Assembly (NCBI GenBank): GCA_910586445.1
Contig: CAJUHV010000021.1
Coordinates: forward strand, 1-54,051
Direction of reading: 5' to 3'
DNA length: 54,051 bases
From: an uncultured Eubacterium sp.
GTDB lineage: Bacteria; Bacillota; Clostridia; Lachnospirales; Lachnospiraceae
Part shown: positions 33,882 to 42,948 of the stretch, in pieces
Numbering within the stretch: position 1 is the stretch's first letter
How the letters are laid out: every line of letters begins with the position of its first letter
Notes under the pieces: generated by a model
The model's database searches: none
Seen by the model: only the letters and a program-made list of their open reading frames with translations
What the model was told of the DNA's origin: nothing
Program-made: the position numbers and the translations under genes

Positions 33882-36176
33882 ATGGAGGGATTGTACAGTT
33901 TTTTATTTACATCATCAGTTTTTATTATTGCCGTAGTGCTGCTGCGGGCGCTGCTGCAGAATAAAATCAGTATGAGAGTGCAGTACGCGTTATGGGCTTT
34001 TGTAGCCGTAAAGCTGCTGATTGTGCCGGTGCCTCAGATTGAAAGTGTATTGTCGATTCAAAGGCTGTCTGAGCCGTGGATCTACAAGCTTAATAATCAG
34101 AATAATAATAGGAGCAATGTGCCGCAGCAGGGTCTGGCCGGGGTTTCTGGGCAGGGGCAGCAGGATGTCAGCGGTAATGCCGGATGGAAAAATACATCCG
34201 GGTACCCGGCAGACGGCACCAGCCAGACAGGGAGCAGCAGGGCAGACAGCCGGCAGCAGTATGGCGGCAGTCAGCTGGAACAAAAAGATACAGCAAAAAT
34301 TACAAAAGTAAAATCTGTATTCAGCTGGGATCTGGAGAAAATAATACAGTTTCTTACAGATGTGTCTAAGATGGATCAGGCAGCGGTAATGCAGCTGCTG
34401 GTTTTTACCGCAGGAGCCGGGAGCATAGTGCTGTTTCTCTATTTTTTAATAGAAAATATAAGGTTTATGGCATACCTGAAAAGGAGGAGGGTGCGCTATT
34501 TGGGAAACAGCGGCCCGCTGCCTGTATACCTTGCGGAAGGACTGCCTTCCCCATGCCTGTATGGCAGGGCGGTATATATTACACCGAATCTGAGTGTGGA
34601 TGAGCAGCAGCTTGCACATGTGCTGACACACGAATACTGCCATTTTAGGCAGAAGGATTATATCTGGTCAGTGCTGCGCTGCATATGCCTGATTATTTAC
34701 TGGTGGAATCCGCTGGTCTGGCTGGCAGCCTCTATGTCAAAGCAGGACTGTGAGCTGGCATGCGATGAAGCAGCAGTGGCATTATTGGGAGAAGACGAGC
34801 GGATTGGTTATGGAAAGACACTGATACGTCTGGTATCTGTGAAGACAGAGCCAAAAGATTATTTCTGCATTGCAACTACAATGACGGGAGGAGGACGCAG
34901 TATGAGAAAGAGAATTAAAAGGATTGCGAAAAATCAAAAAGGAATTTTGCCGGCTGGTATTCTGGCAGTGCTGTTATCTGTCATATGTCTGGTCAGCGTC
35001 AGCACAGTAAAGCCTGCAGAGTCAAAGCAGGCAGCGGGACAAAATCATAATGCTGAAAAAAGGTCCGGAGACCATCTGTGGAAGGAAGCAGATCTGCAGG
35101 AGACACAGCAGGATAATCCGGCACAAAGTGAGGGAATGCAGAAGGCTGCATCGCAGCCGGCAGGAGGAAATGGCACGGGGCAGAATGTTCCGGCACAGGC
35201 CGCAGGAGGAAATGGCACGGGGCAGAATGTTCCGGCACAGGCCGCAGGAGGAAATGGCACGGGGCAGAATGTTCCGGCACAGGCCGTGGGAGGAAATGGC
35301 ACGGGGCAGAATGTTCCGGCACAGGCCGTGGGAGGAAATGATACGGGGCAGAATGTTCCGGCACAGGCCGCAGGAGATGAGCAGGCCTCTGCGAATCAGG
35401 GCCGGGGAGCAGAAGCTGATGCAGATCATGCCTCCGGCGCAGGTGAAAACGGTACGAATAATGATACTGCGGTATTTGATCTGGATGAAGCGATCAGTCA
35501 GGCAGTGCTTACGTATAACAAAGAGCGCTATGGGCAGGGAGAATGCGTTGCACAAGGGCATGAGATCCTGGAGCAGAAGCAGGAGGCAGATGGCAGTGTG
35601 ACAGTATATGCCATAACGATGTTTGGCTGGTACGGGTTTGAGGATGACTGCCTGGTGAAGGTCTCAGGCAGCGGAACGATCTGTAATGTATTGACATTTT
35701 CACTGGATGAGCAGCGCGGATATCTGCTGGAGGATTACAAAGAGCCGCTGGAAGGCGGATATTATGTAAGCTCAGTCCGCGATATGTTCCCTGAGCATCT
35801 GTGGGATACATGCCTGACTTATGATGAAAAAAGATACAATAAGCTGCAGAAGCAGGAGTATGCATATGCCAGACAGTATCTAAAGAAAATTGGAAGACAG
35901 GCAGATGTCACAGAGCATATTGACAGGGAAGGACGCCTGATGACGGATGCAGGCGTCAGCGTGAAGGTGTCAAATAAAATGAGCGATATGGAAAAGCTTA
36001 ATAAGTATCCATACTGGATCGGCAGCCGCGAAGAGATCATAGACGGAGTGCGGTATGTGTATAAAATGGACGTAGATCAAGAAGCAGGAGAGATCATTTA
36101 TACAAAAAGTGTGTATGATACCGGAGAGACTGTAGAGCAGCACCGGTTTGATCTGGATACCGGCAAAAAGTTATAA
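33882..36176 (+). CDS. M56-family (BlaR1-like) metallopeptidase with novel extracellular domain
   Basis: This 764-residue sensor peptidase starts at the ATG at 33882 (GGAGG 33871-33875). The N-terminal helices and M56 domain include zinc site HEYCH (250-254), with the third ligand expected in CELACDEAAV (290-299). A final helix (about residues 355-375, GILAVLLSVICLVSVS) leads outside. The BlaR1 penicillin-binding domain is missing. In its place are a Gly/Asn/Gln repeat linker (five 14-residue units) and a domain of about 235 residues (from AVFDLDEAISQAVL to the end) that I do not recognise. It should cleave the upstream BlaI-type repressor in response to an unknown envelope signal. Confidence 0.85.
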   Translation: MEGLYSFLFTSSVFIIAVVLLRALLQNKISMRVQYALWAFVAVKLLIVPVPQIESVLSIQRLSEPWIYKLNNQNNNRSNVPQQGLAGVSGQGQQDVSGNAGWKNTSGYPADGTSQTGSSRADSRQQYGGSQLEQKDTAKITKVKSVFSWDLEKIIQFLTDVSKMDQAAVMQLLVFTAGAGSIVLFLYFLIENIRFMAYLKRRRVRYLGNSGPLPVYLAEGLPSPCLYGRAVYITPNLSVDEQQLAHVLTHEYCHFRQKDYIWSVLRCICLIIYWWNPLVWLAASMSKQDCELACDEAAVALLGEDERIGYGKTLIRLVSVKTEPKDYFCIATTMTGGGRSMRKRIKRIAKNQKGILPAGILAVLLSVICLVSVSTVKPAESKQAAGQNHNAEKRSGDHLWKEADLQETQQDNPAQSEGMQKAASQPAGGNGTGQNVPAQAAGGNGTGQNVPAQAAGGNGTGQNVPAQAVGGNGTGQNVPAQAVGGNDTGQNVPAQAAGDEQASANQGRGAEADADHASGAGENGTNNDTAVFDLDEAISQAVLTYNKERYGQGECVAQGHEILEQKQEADGSVTVYAITMFGWYGFEDDCLVKVSGSGTICNVLTFSLDEQRGYLLEDYKEPLEGGYYVSSVRDMFPEHLWDTCLTYDEKRYNKLQKQEYAYARQYLKKIGRQADVTEHIDREGRLMTDAGVSVKVSNKMSDMEKLNKYPYWIGSREEIIDGVRYVYKMDVDQEAGEIIYTKSVYDTGETVEQHRFDLDTGKKL
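35163..35372 (+). repeat. 42-bp minisatellite x5 in the M56 gene
   Basis: Five near-identical 42-bp units start GGAGGAAATG at 35163, 35205, 35247, 35289 and 35331, encoding GGNGTGQNVPAQA plus Ala or Val. The units differ only at a few bases. It forms the stalk between the membrane and the extracellular domain, so copy number would set stalk length. Confidence 0.9.
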
Positions 36177-36355
36177 GGTGTTTAATGAAACAGTCTGGCG
36201 CAGAGCCGGACTGTTTCATTATGTATAGGTTTCTGCAGTTTCATACAATTTTCTTGTTTTTGTTGCAAAAAAATAAAAATTACGATAGAGTATTTTTAAG
36301 AAAAAAATTTGCCTGCATTGATTGCAGCAGTATGACAGCGGGAGAAGGACGTATT

Positions 36356-37516
36356 ATGAAAGAGAAAATACAAAAAATTGTGCAGAATCAAAAGGTAGAA
36401 TTAATTATCTGCGTTATGGCTATATTCTTATCTGTTATGTGCTTTGTCAGCTCTAATACAGCTCCGCCGGCAGAATCCGAACAGCCTGCAGAAAGCACGG
36501 ATCTGGCACAGACAGCTGGGACAGCTGGGTCAGGCCAGAAGACGGAAAACAGCGGCCCGGCACAGGCAGATCAATCAGATCCAGATATGGAAAACAGCAA
36601 AGGGGCAGATTCAGCAGAAACAGGTGATTCATCGCAGCAGGCGGAAAGCGGCGAAGCAGCAGATTCAGCAGGAACAGAGAATTCGGTTCCAGATACGGAA
36701 AACAGCCAGGCAGCAGATTCAGCGGAAACAGGCAGTTTAAGCCAGAACATTGAAAACGGCGGTTCAGAGCCGCCGCAGACACATGATCCAGAGGGTTTTT
36801 CGGCAGTGTTTGATCTGGATGAAGCAGTCGGGCAGGCGGTGCTGTCCCATTATAGGGAACAGTACATGGGGCTGGAGTGTCCGGCAGAAGGGCATGAAAT
36901 ACTAGGCAGCGAAGAACAGGATGGGTATGTGATGGTATATGCCCTGACGATGTATGGCGAATATAGGTTTGCGGATGACCGTCTGGTGAAAGGAGCCGGG
37001 AGCGGCGTCATGCCTGCAGTCATGAAATTTTCTTTTGACGAAAAACGTGGATATGTATTAGAGGACTATCAGAAGTCCGAGGATGAAAATGACAGGCTGC
37101 AGTGGATTCAGACGATGTTTCCAGGACCCTTGTGGAAGAGCTGCAGTCCGATCCGTGAAGAGGCGGCAGAGGCTCTGGCAAAGCAGGAACGGTCTTATGC
37201 AAAGCAGTATCTGCGCAGAATCGGACGTGAGGCCCCGATTGACAGTGATTCTGCCTCTGACCGCAGGGTGCTGACCGATGCAGGGATCAGTGTAGAGGTG
37301 TCAAATAAACTATGCGAAATGGACGAACAGCTGGAGAATTATCCGTACTGGATCGGCAGCCAGGAAGAGCTGGAAGGCGGGGTGCGGTACGTCTATGAGC
37401 TGGCACTGGCCAAAGAATCAGAACAGATTGTGTATACAAAGACAGAATACGACACCGATGAGATCGTAGAGCAGTTTCGGTTTGATATGCATACCGGTGA
37501 AGAAATTAGATCCTGA
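36356..37516 (+). CDS. Membrane-anchored duplicate of the M56 protein's extracellular half
   Basis: This 386-residue protein starts at 36356 behind GGGAGAAGG. Residues 1-40 (KEKIQKIVQNQK, one helix, then APPAESEQPA) match the last helix region of the preceding M56 protein (RKRIKRIAKNQK, then KPAESKQAA). The C-terminal 235 residues align with its C-terminal domain throughout (FDLDEA-QAVL, YPYWIGS-EE, GVRYVY). The linker is instead Ser/Asp/Glu/Ala-rich. The codons just before the start (SSMTAGEGRI) still resemble the M56 sequence preceding the corresponding Met. This is a partial tandem gene duplication that lost the peptidase. Confidence 0.8.
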   Translation: MKEKIQKIVQNQKVELIICVMAIFLSVMCFVSSNTAPPAESEQPAESTDLAQTAGTAGSGQKTENSGPAQADQSDPDMENSKGADSAETGDSSQQAESGEAADSAGTENSVPDTENSQAADSAETGSLSQNIENGGSEPPQTHDPEGFSAVFDLDEAVGQAVLSHYREQYMGLECPAEGHEILGSEEQDGYVMVYALTMYGEYRFADDRLVKGAGSGVMPAVMKFSFDEKRGYVLEDYQKSEDENDRLQWIQTMFPGPLWKSCSPIREEAAEALAKQERSYAKQYLRRIGREAPIDSDSASDRRVLTDAGISVEVSNKLCEMDEQLENYPYWIGSQEELEGGVRYVYELALAKESEQIVYTKTEYDTDEIVEQFRFDMHTGEEIRS

Positions 37517-37560
37517 CAGACATAAATCATATGTGTATGAACGGAATAGTAAAATATCAG

Positions 37561-37594
37561 GCAGCCGTTTCGCGTAATATGCCTAAGCGGCTGC
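37561..37594 (+). terminator. Hairpin after the duplicated sensor gene
   Basis: GCAGCCG (37561-37567) pairs with CGGCTGC (37588-37594), followed by TATGTTTAT. It lies 45 nt after the stop at 37516; it is a modest terminator candidate. Confidence 0.45.
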
Positions 37595-37731
37595 TATGTT
37601 TATAGTCCGGTTTCGTTTATAGTACATCGCATTATTAGAATAATATATGCCCAAAGTGTATCACTTCTTCTGACTTTATCATAATGTATATATGAAAAAA
37701 TTTATACGAAAGATAAAAACAGGAGGCAATT

Positions 37732-38334
37732 ATGGGAAGTACATATGGATATGTTCGCGTATCAAGTACAGATCAAAATGAAGGCAGGCAGATGGCGGTG
37801 ATGCACGAAAAAGGAATACCAAAGAGAAACATATACATCGATAAGCAGTCTGGCAAAGATTTTAAGCGTCCTCAGTATCGAAAAATGACAAGAGTAATGG
37901 AACGGGGAGATCTGCTTTATATTTTAAGCATTGACAGGCTGGGGCGTAATTATGAGGAAATTCAGGAACAGTGGCGCATTCTGACAAAAGAGATCGGCAT
38001 TGATATATGTGTGATCGACATGCAGCTGCTGGATACGCGCAATGGCAAAGATCTGATGGGGACATTTATTGCCGATCTGGTGCTGCAGATTTTATCGTTT
38101 GTAGCAGAATCAGAACGGGCAAACATAAAGGTGCGCCAGGAGCAGGGAATCGCTGCTGCTAAGGCCAGGGGCGTGAGGTTTGGCAGGCCGGAGGCGGATA
38201 TTCCAGATAATTTTACAAAAGTTGTGAGGTCTTGGGAGCGTAAGGAGATTTCATTTAAAGAAGCACTCAGGCGGTGCCAGATGAGCAGGTCTACATTTTA
38301 CAGGAGGCTCAGGGAATATAGGGGGATTGTGTAG
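37732..38334 (+). CDS. Small serine recombinase (resolvase/invertase family)
   Basis: This 200-residue recombinase has the catalytic domain start YGYVRVSSTDQNEGRQ with nucleophile serine in VSS (residues 10-12). IDRLGRNYEEI carries the conserved arginines (about 65-75), and the long E helix ends in ERANIKVRQEQGIAAAKARG. A C-terminal helix-turn-helix (SFKEALRRCQMSRSTFYRRL) follows. The length is that of Tn3-type resolvases and DNA invertases. AGGAGG precedes the ATG. No transposase, res site or obvious invertible segment adjoins it, so it is a solitary gene. Confidence 0.88.
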   Translation: MGSTYGYVRVSSTDQNEGRQMAVMHEKGIPKRNIYIDKQSGKDFKRPQYRKMTRVMERGDLLYILSIDRLGRNYEEIQEQWRILTKEIGIDICVIDMQLLDTRNGKDLMGTFIADLVLQILSFVAESERANIKVRQEQGIAAAKARGVRFGRPEADIPDNFTKVVRSWERKEISFKEALRRCQMSRSTFYRRLREYRGIV

Positions 38335-38524
38335 ACGCTGTCTGATTCGTCTATTACCCTCCCCCAAATGGTTATATCATTGGTGCGGTAACGCATGTGT
38401 TTATATCCGATTCTAAGCTGGGGTATGGGATTTTTATTGAGAATACGTTGGAGCATTGAATCTTTGCTAAATAAAAGGGTACTCGGATTGGGACGAAAAG
38501 ATTAACTAAATATAGGGGTATTAT

Positions 38525-39942
38525 ATGACAGTTGGAAAGCTAGAAGAACTATTACAGGCCGGAGAAGGGTTTACAATTGAATATAAAGAATGTGTGAATG
38601 GATTAAATAACAGTGTATTTGAGACAGTATGTCATTTTCTAATCGTTATGGTGGTTATATGTTTCTTGATGTAAAGGAAATAAACCATAAAGGAGTGGTG
38701 GTTGGAGTAAATCCGAAATGCATTGTGGATATGAAAAAGAACTTTGTCAATATGCTTAATAACCCACAAAAAATACATCCGTCTCTCTATTTGAATCTAG
38801 AGGAGATACAATATAAAGGCATGATAGTTTTGTGGGTATACGTTCCTGTTAGTTCACAGATCGAATTTTGTAATAACAAGATTTATGATCGAAATGAGGA
38901 TGCAGACCAGGATGTTTCTACTTCAGCGGATTTAGTGGCCAATATATCTAGCCGAAAGTCTGCAACATATACGGAACGAAAAATTTTTCCTTATGCGACA
39001 GAAGACGATTTATGTATGGAGTTAATTGGTAAAGCTAGACAAATGGCTGTGAATAAATATATAAATCATCCATGGAAAAATATGTCGGATCATGAGCTTT
39101 TGAAGAGTGCAGGTTTGTATGAGAAGGACAGGAGTACAGGTATGGAAGGGTATAATATGGCCTGTATACTTCTATTTGGGAAAACTGAATCCATACAGTC
39201 TTGTGTGCCGGGATATAAAACTGATGCAATATATCGAGTCGAGAATATGGACAGATATGATGACCGGCTAATTGTAGAAAATAATCTGATACAAAGCTAT
39301 GATTTATTGATGGACTTTATTTCAAAACATACAAATGATAAGTTTTTTCTGATAGATAATATCAATATGAGTGTCAGAAGTGCAATTGCTAGGGAGATTG
39401 TCAGCAATCTTCTTGTGCACAGGGAATTTGGCAGTGCTTTTCCAGCGAAGCTGATTATAGAAAAAGATAAGATCTATACAGAAAACTGGAATCGTGCGAG
39501 ACGTATTGGACGAATTGAACTACAGGACTTCACTCCATATCCCAAAAATCCATTATTAGCGAAGTTTTTTGTAAATATTGGATATGCGGATGCCTTGGGG
39601 TCTGGGGTTCGTAATCTGTACAAGTTTACTAAAATTTATTCTGGATGTGAACCAGATTTTGAAGAGGGGGACGTATTTAAGCTGACAGTTCCATTGGAAC
39701 AGCATTATCATATTAAAAATGCAACTTGTAAAATTATATCTGATACCGACAGGGTGACAGAAGAAGAGAGAAAGGTGACTGAACTTTTACGGATAGATTC
39801 TTCTTACACAACAATTAAGATGGCACAGATGCTTGGAATTAGCAGAAAAACAGTATCTAAGCGCCTTAAAAGTTTAAAAGATAAAGGTATAATAGAGAGA
39901 GTTGGGTCAGATCGCAAGGGTTATTGGAAACTTTTTTTGTAA
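38525..39942 (+). pseudogene. AlbA_2/ATPase-domain DNA-binding regulator, frameshifted
   Basis: The gene starts at the ATG at 38525 (MTVGKLEELLQAGEGFTIEY, KECVNGLNNSVFETVC), then the frame breaks near 38631. It resumes as SFSNRYGGYMFLDVKE, the normal continuation of a Schlafen-AlbA_2 domain. Loss of one T restores the join (VC-SFSN). Downstream are a HATPase-like helper region (REIVSNLLVHREFGSA, YADALGSGVRNL) and a C-terminal winged helix (YTTIKMAQMLGISRKTVSKR). A full-length relative is about 470 residues. The base composition is AT-richer than in neighbours, pointing to transfer. Restart at 38629 would give a 437-residue protein without the first 35 residues. Confidence 0.8.
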
Positions 39943-40044
39943 CCAATGGGTGACAGAAAAGGTGACAGAAAAATAGTTTCCTGTCATGCAGCGTTATAAT
40001 GTCTGCAGTATACGCATTTATATTTATTTGTGGAGGGGATAAGC

Positions 40045-40518
40045 ATGAACATACGAAGAGCAAAGGAAACAGACTTAGAAGGAATAAACAGCCTGCTCTG
40101 GCAGGTGCTGCAGGTGCACCACAGCGGCAGGCCGGATCTGTTTCAAGGCGGAAAGAAAAAGAAATATACAGACCAGCAGCTGACCGCGATTATACACGAT
40201 GAGGGCAGGCCGATTTTTGTAGCAGCAGATGACCAAAATCGTGTCATAGGCTATGCATTCTGCATTTTTCAGCAGTATTTAAACGACAATATACTCACAG
40301 ATATTAAGACTCTGTACATAGATGATCTGTGTGTCGATGAAAACATACGCGGGCAGCAGGTCGGCCGGCGCCTGTATGAGGCAGTGCTGGAATATGCAAG
40401 GAAAAACGGATGCTATAATGTAACGCTGAATGTCTGGTCATGCAACGAAACAGCTATGCGCTTTTATGAAAAATGCGGGCTGAAGCCGCAGAAAGTGGGC
40501 ATGGAGGTTATTTTATAA
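40045..40518 (+). CDS. GNAT-family N-acetyltransferase
   Basis: This 157-residue acetyltransferase starts at the ATG at 40045 behind GGAGGGG (40032-40038). The acetyl-CoA pyrophosphate loop is VDENIRGQQVGRRLYEAVLE (about 98-117), with a typical NVWSCNETAMRFYEKCGLKP end. It is related to the RimI/YafP-like group that modifies amines or protein N-termini; the substrate is unknown. It stands alone, convergent with typA. Confidence 0.88.
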   Translation: MNIRRAKETDLEGINSLLWQVLQVHHSGRPDLFQGGKKKKYTDQQLTAIIHDEGRPIFVAADDQNRVIGYAFCIFQQYLNDNILTDIKTLYIDDLCVDENIRGQQVGRRLYEAVLEYARKNGCYNVTLNVWSCNETAMRFYEKCGLKPQKVGMEVIL

Positions 40519-40539
40519 ATTAATGAAATAAATAAAAAA

Positions 40540-40623
40540 GCTGCTGCATTTAAGGGGTTGATATGCAGTATATAGAGAGTGAGAACTGCTTTATACTGCA
40601 TACATCCCGCTTAGTGCGGCAGC
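40540..40623. repeat. Family A-like palindrome between convergent genes
   Basis: GCTGCTGCATTTAAG (40540-40554) mirrors CTTAGTGCGGCAGC (about 40610-40623), and an inner ATGCAGTATA/TATACTGCAT pair adds to the fold. It is shorter than the 98-bp copies. It lies between the 3' ends of the acetyltransferase and typA and may terminate both. Confidence 0.6.
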
Positions 40624-40638
40624 TGCTGTTAATAGTGA

Positions 40639-42468
40639 TTATTTTTTATTTGCAGCACGCTTACGCTGGGTAGGATCTAAGATGCGCTTGCGTATGCGCA
40701 GGTTTTCCGGCGTCACCTCGAGCAGCTCGTCGGTGTCGATAAAATCAAGCGCCTGCTCCAGGCTCAGTATTTTCGGCGGTGTCAGGGTAAGCGCCTCGTC
40801 AGCGCTGGAGGAGCGTGTATTGGTCAGGTGCTTTTTCTTGCATACGTTCAGCTCGATATCCTCGGCTTTTGCACACTGCCCGACCACCATTCCGGCGTAG
40901 ACGCGTTCGCCAGATCCGATAAACAGCTGTCCGCGGTCCTGTGCGCTGAACAGGCCGTATGCTACGGATGTGCCGGTTTCAAATGCGATCAGGGAACCCT
41001 GCTTGCGGTACTGGATATCGCCGCGGTATTCGTCATAGCCGTCAAAAATCGTGTTGATAATGCCGTTTCCCTTTGTATCGGTCAAAAAATCGCCCCGGTA
41101 GCCGATCAGGCCGCGGGATGGGATGCGGAATTCAATGCGGGTATAGCCTCCTGCGATGGAATGCATGTTCTGCATTTCACCTTTGCGCTGGCACAGCTTG
41201 TCGATCACGGCTCCGGTAAATTCGTCCGGCACATCTACATAAGCGGTTTCCATAGGCTCCAGCTTTTTGCCGTGTTCGTCTGTTTTGTACAGTACCTCGG
41301 CTTTGCTGACTGCAAATTCGTAGCCTTCCCGGCGCATATTTTCAATCAGGACGGATAAATGCAGCTCGCCTCTGCCTGATACCTTAAAGCTGTCGGTATC
41401 CTCCGTCTCTTCGACACGCAGGCTGATATCGGTGTTCAGCTCGCGGAACAGGCGGTCGCGCAGATGGCGGGAGGTAATATATTTTCCTTCCTGTCCGGCA
41501 AGCGGGCTGTCGTTTACGATAAAATTCATCGCAATCGTCGGCTCTGAAATCTTCTGGAATGGGATCGCAGACGGATTTTCCGGCGCACAGATTGTGTCTC
41601 CGATATGAATGTCAGCGATGCCGGAGATCGCTACGATGGCGCCGATCTGAGCTTCTTTTACATCTATTTTATTCAGTCCGTCAAATTCATACAGTTTGCT
41701 GATTTTTACTTTTTTCAGCTTGTCTGGGTCGTGGTGGTTGACGACGACAGCTTCCTGGTTGATTTTCAGGCTGCCGTTATCGACCTTGCCGATGCCGATG
41801 CGGCCTACATATTCATTATAGTCGATTGTGCTGATCAGCACCTGTGTATTTTCGTCCGGGTCGCCCACAGGAGCCGGGATATAGCTGATAATGGTTTCAA
41901 ACAGCGCTGTCATGTCTTTATGCTCGTCATTTAAGTCTCTGACCGCATAGCCGTCTTTTGCAGAGGCATAGATAAACGGGCAGTCCAGCTGCTCATCGGA
42001 GGCATCCAGATCCATAAAAAGCTCCAGAACCTCGTCGATGACTTCATCCGGGCGGGCCTCCGGGCGGTCGATTTTATTAATGCATACAATGACCGGAAGA
42101 TCCAGCTCCAGTGCTTTCATCAGTACAAATTTTGTCTGCGGCATAGCGCCCTCGAAAGCGTCAACGACCAGCACGACACCATTTACCATCTTTAAGACAC
42201 GTTCCACCTCGCCGCCGAAGTCGGCATGTCCCGGTGTGTCGATAATATTTATTTTGACATCTTTATAAAATACGGCTGTATTTTTGGAGAGGATCGTGAT
42301 GCCCCGCTCGCGTTCGATGTCATTTGAATCCATGACACGCTCCTGTACCTCCTGATTGGCACGGAATACGCCGCTTTGCTTTAATAATTCATCTACGAGA
42401 GTAGTCTTCCCGTGATCGACATGGGCGATGATTGCAATATTTCGGACATCGTCTCTTGTGATTTCCAT
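40639..42468 (-). CDS. typA: Translational GTPase TypA/BipA
   Basis: This 609-residue ribosome-associated GTPase acts in 50S assembly and stress adaptation. The G1 motif AHVDHGKTT (15-23), G3 DTPGHADFGGEVERVL and G4 NKIDRPEARPDEV are complete. EF-G-like domains III and V and the BipA-specific C-terminal domain (MHSIAGGYTRIEFRIPSRGLIGYRGDF, then LTPPKILSLEQALDFI) are present. The length is normal (about 605-615). The ATG at 42468 has an AGAAGGA site upstream. It is transcribed alone from a duplicated promoter region. Confidence 0.97.
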   Translation of the reverse strand: MEITRDDVRNIAIIAHVDHGKTTLVDELLKQSGVFRANQEVQERVMDSNDIERERGITILSKNTAVFYKDVKINIIDTPGHADFGGEVERVLKMVNGVVLVVDAFEGAMPQTKFVLMKALELDLPVIVCINKIDRPEARPDEVIDEVLELFMDLDASDEQLDCPFIYASAKDGYAVRDLNDEHKDMTALFETIISYIPAPVGDPDENTQVLISTIDYNEYVGRIGIGKVDNGSLKINQEAVVVNHHDPDKLKKVKISKLYEFDGLNKIDVKEAQIGAIVAISGIADIHIGDTICAPENPSAIPFQKISEPTIAMNFIVNDSPLAGQEGKYITSRHLRDRLFRELNTDISLRVEETEDTDSFKVSGRGELHLSVLIENMRREGYEFAVSKAEVLYKTDEHGKKLEPMETAYVDVPDEFTGAVIDKLCQRKGEMQNMHSIAGGYTRIEFRIPSRGLIGYRGDFLTDTKGNGIINTIFDGYDEYRGDIQYRKQGSLIAFETGTSVAYGLFSAQDRGQLFIGSGERVYAGMVVGQCAKAEDIELNVCKKKHLTNTRSSSADEALTLTPPKILSLEQALDFIDTDELLEVTPENLRIRKRILDPTQRKRAANKK

Positions 42469-42495
42469 ATTATATCCTTCTTTCTAGCAATTTTG

Positions 42496-42596
42496 GGGAT
42501 TGCAATGATGGTCAAATCATTGTATCATATTTTGAGCGTAGTTTAGGGATTGCAATGACGCTCAAATCATTGTATCATATTTTAGACGTAGTGCAA
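42496..42596 (-). promoter_or_regulatory. 50-bp tandem duplication carrying the typA promoter
   Basis: Two 50-bp direct repeats (42496-42545 and 42546-42595) each contain GGGATTGCAATGA and TCAAATCATTGTATCATATTTT. On the minus strand each carries a TATGATACAAT -10 region. The distal copy also has TTGCAC 16 bp upstream as a -35; the proximal copy lacks a good -35. So typA may have two tandem start sites. Confidence 0.55.
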
Positions 42597-42742
42597 GATT
42601 TTTTGGCATCAAGCGAATATTTTGGGCGATATGACAAAAAAATTTATGGGAAGAAAGCGAAATATAGAAAAGTTTTTCGAATTTTATGGAAACGAAGTGT
42701 TATCGACATGAAATGAGAAGTTTTTTAGAAGGGGCATGATAA

Positions 42743-42852
42743 ATTCTGTTTTGTCAATAAGACGACACTGACGGGCCTCACTTTTTAGTTCTAAAAGTGC
42801 CGGCAGCAGAATACATTGGTAGTAGCTAAAATCAGTCCGGCATGCAGGACTG
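42743..42852 (+). ncRNA. Candidate structured RNA/leader upstream of the SSB-like gene
   Basis: Nested pairing is visible. ATTCTG (42743-42748) pairs with CAGAAT (42807-42812). Inside it, CTG-CGG (42768-42774) pairs with CCG-CAG (42800-42806), closing a strong hairpin CACTTTTTAG (42779-42788)/CTAAAAGTG (42791-42799). A second hairpin CAGTCC/GGACTG spans 42833-42852. This sits in a 480-bp gap and ends about 95 nt before the SSB-like start. It matches no riboswitch class I can recall; it could be a leader RNA, a small RNA or chance. Confidence 0.4.
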
Positions 42853-42948
42853 AGGGCAGTACCGCCTGGCAGTAAGGAGTTCCTAAGAGAAACGTATAAA
42901 ACGAAAACTAACTGTCACGTTTGAAAAGAGGAAGGGAGAAAATGATTC

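Noticed and set aside
35163..35372. Possible CRISPR-like array
   Set aside because: The 42-bp units are contiguous without unique spacers and stay in frame within a coding gene, so this is a minisatellite.
35022..35601. Repeat-containing open frames on both strands within the M56 gene
   Set aside because: All are products of the 42-bp in-frame minisatellite read in other frames.
40829..42268. Several plus-strand open frames opposite typA
   Set aside because: typA is complete and highly conserved on the other strand; these frames have no ribosome sites or family matches.
42720..42945. Cobalamin riboswitch for the downstream cobO
   Set aside because: No B12-box is visible, and the SSB-like gene with its own initiation lies between it and cobO.
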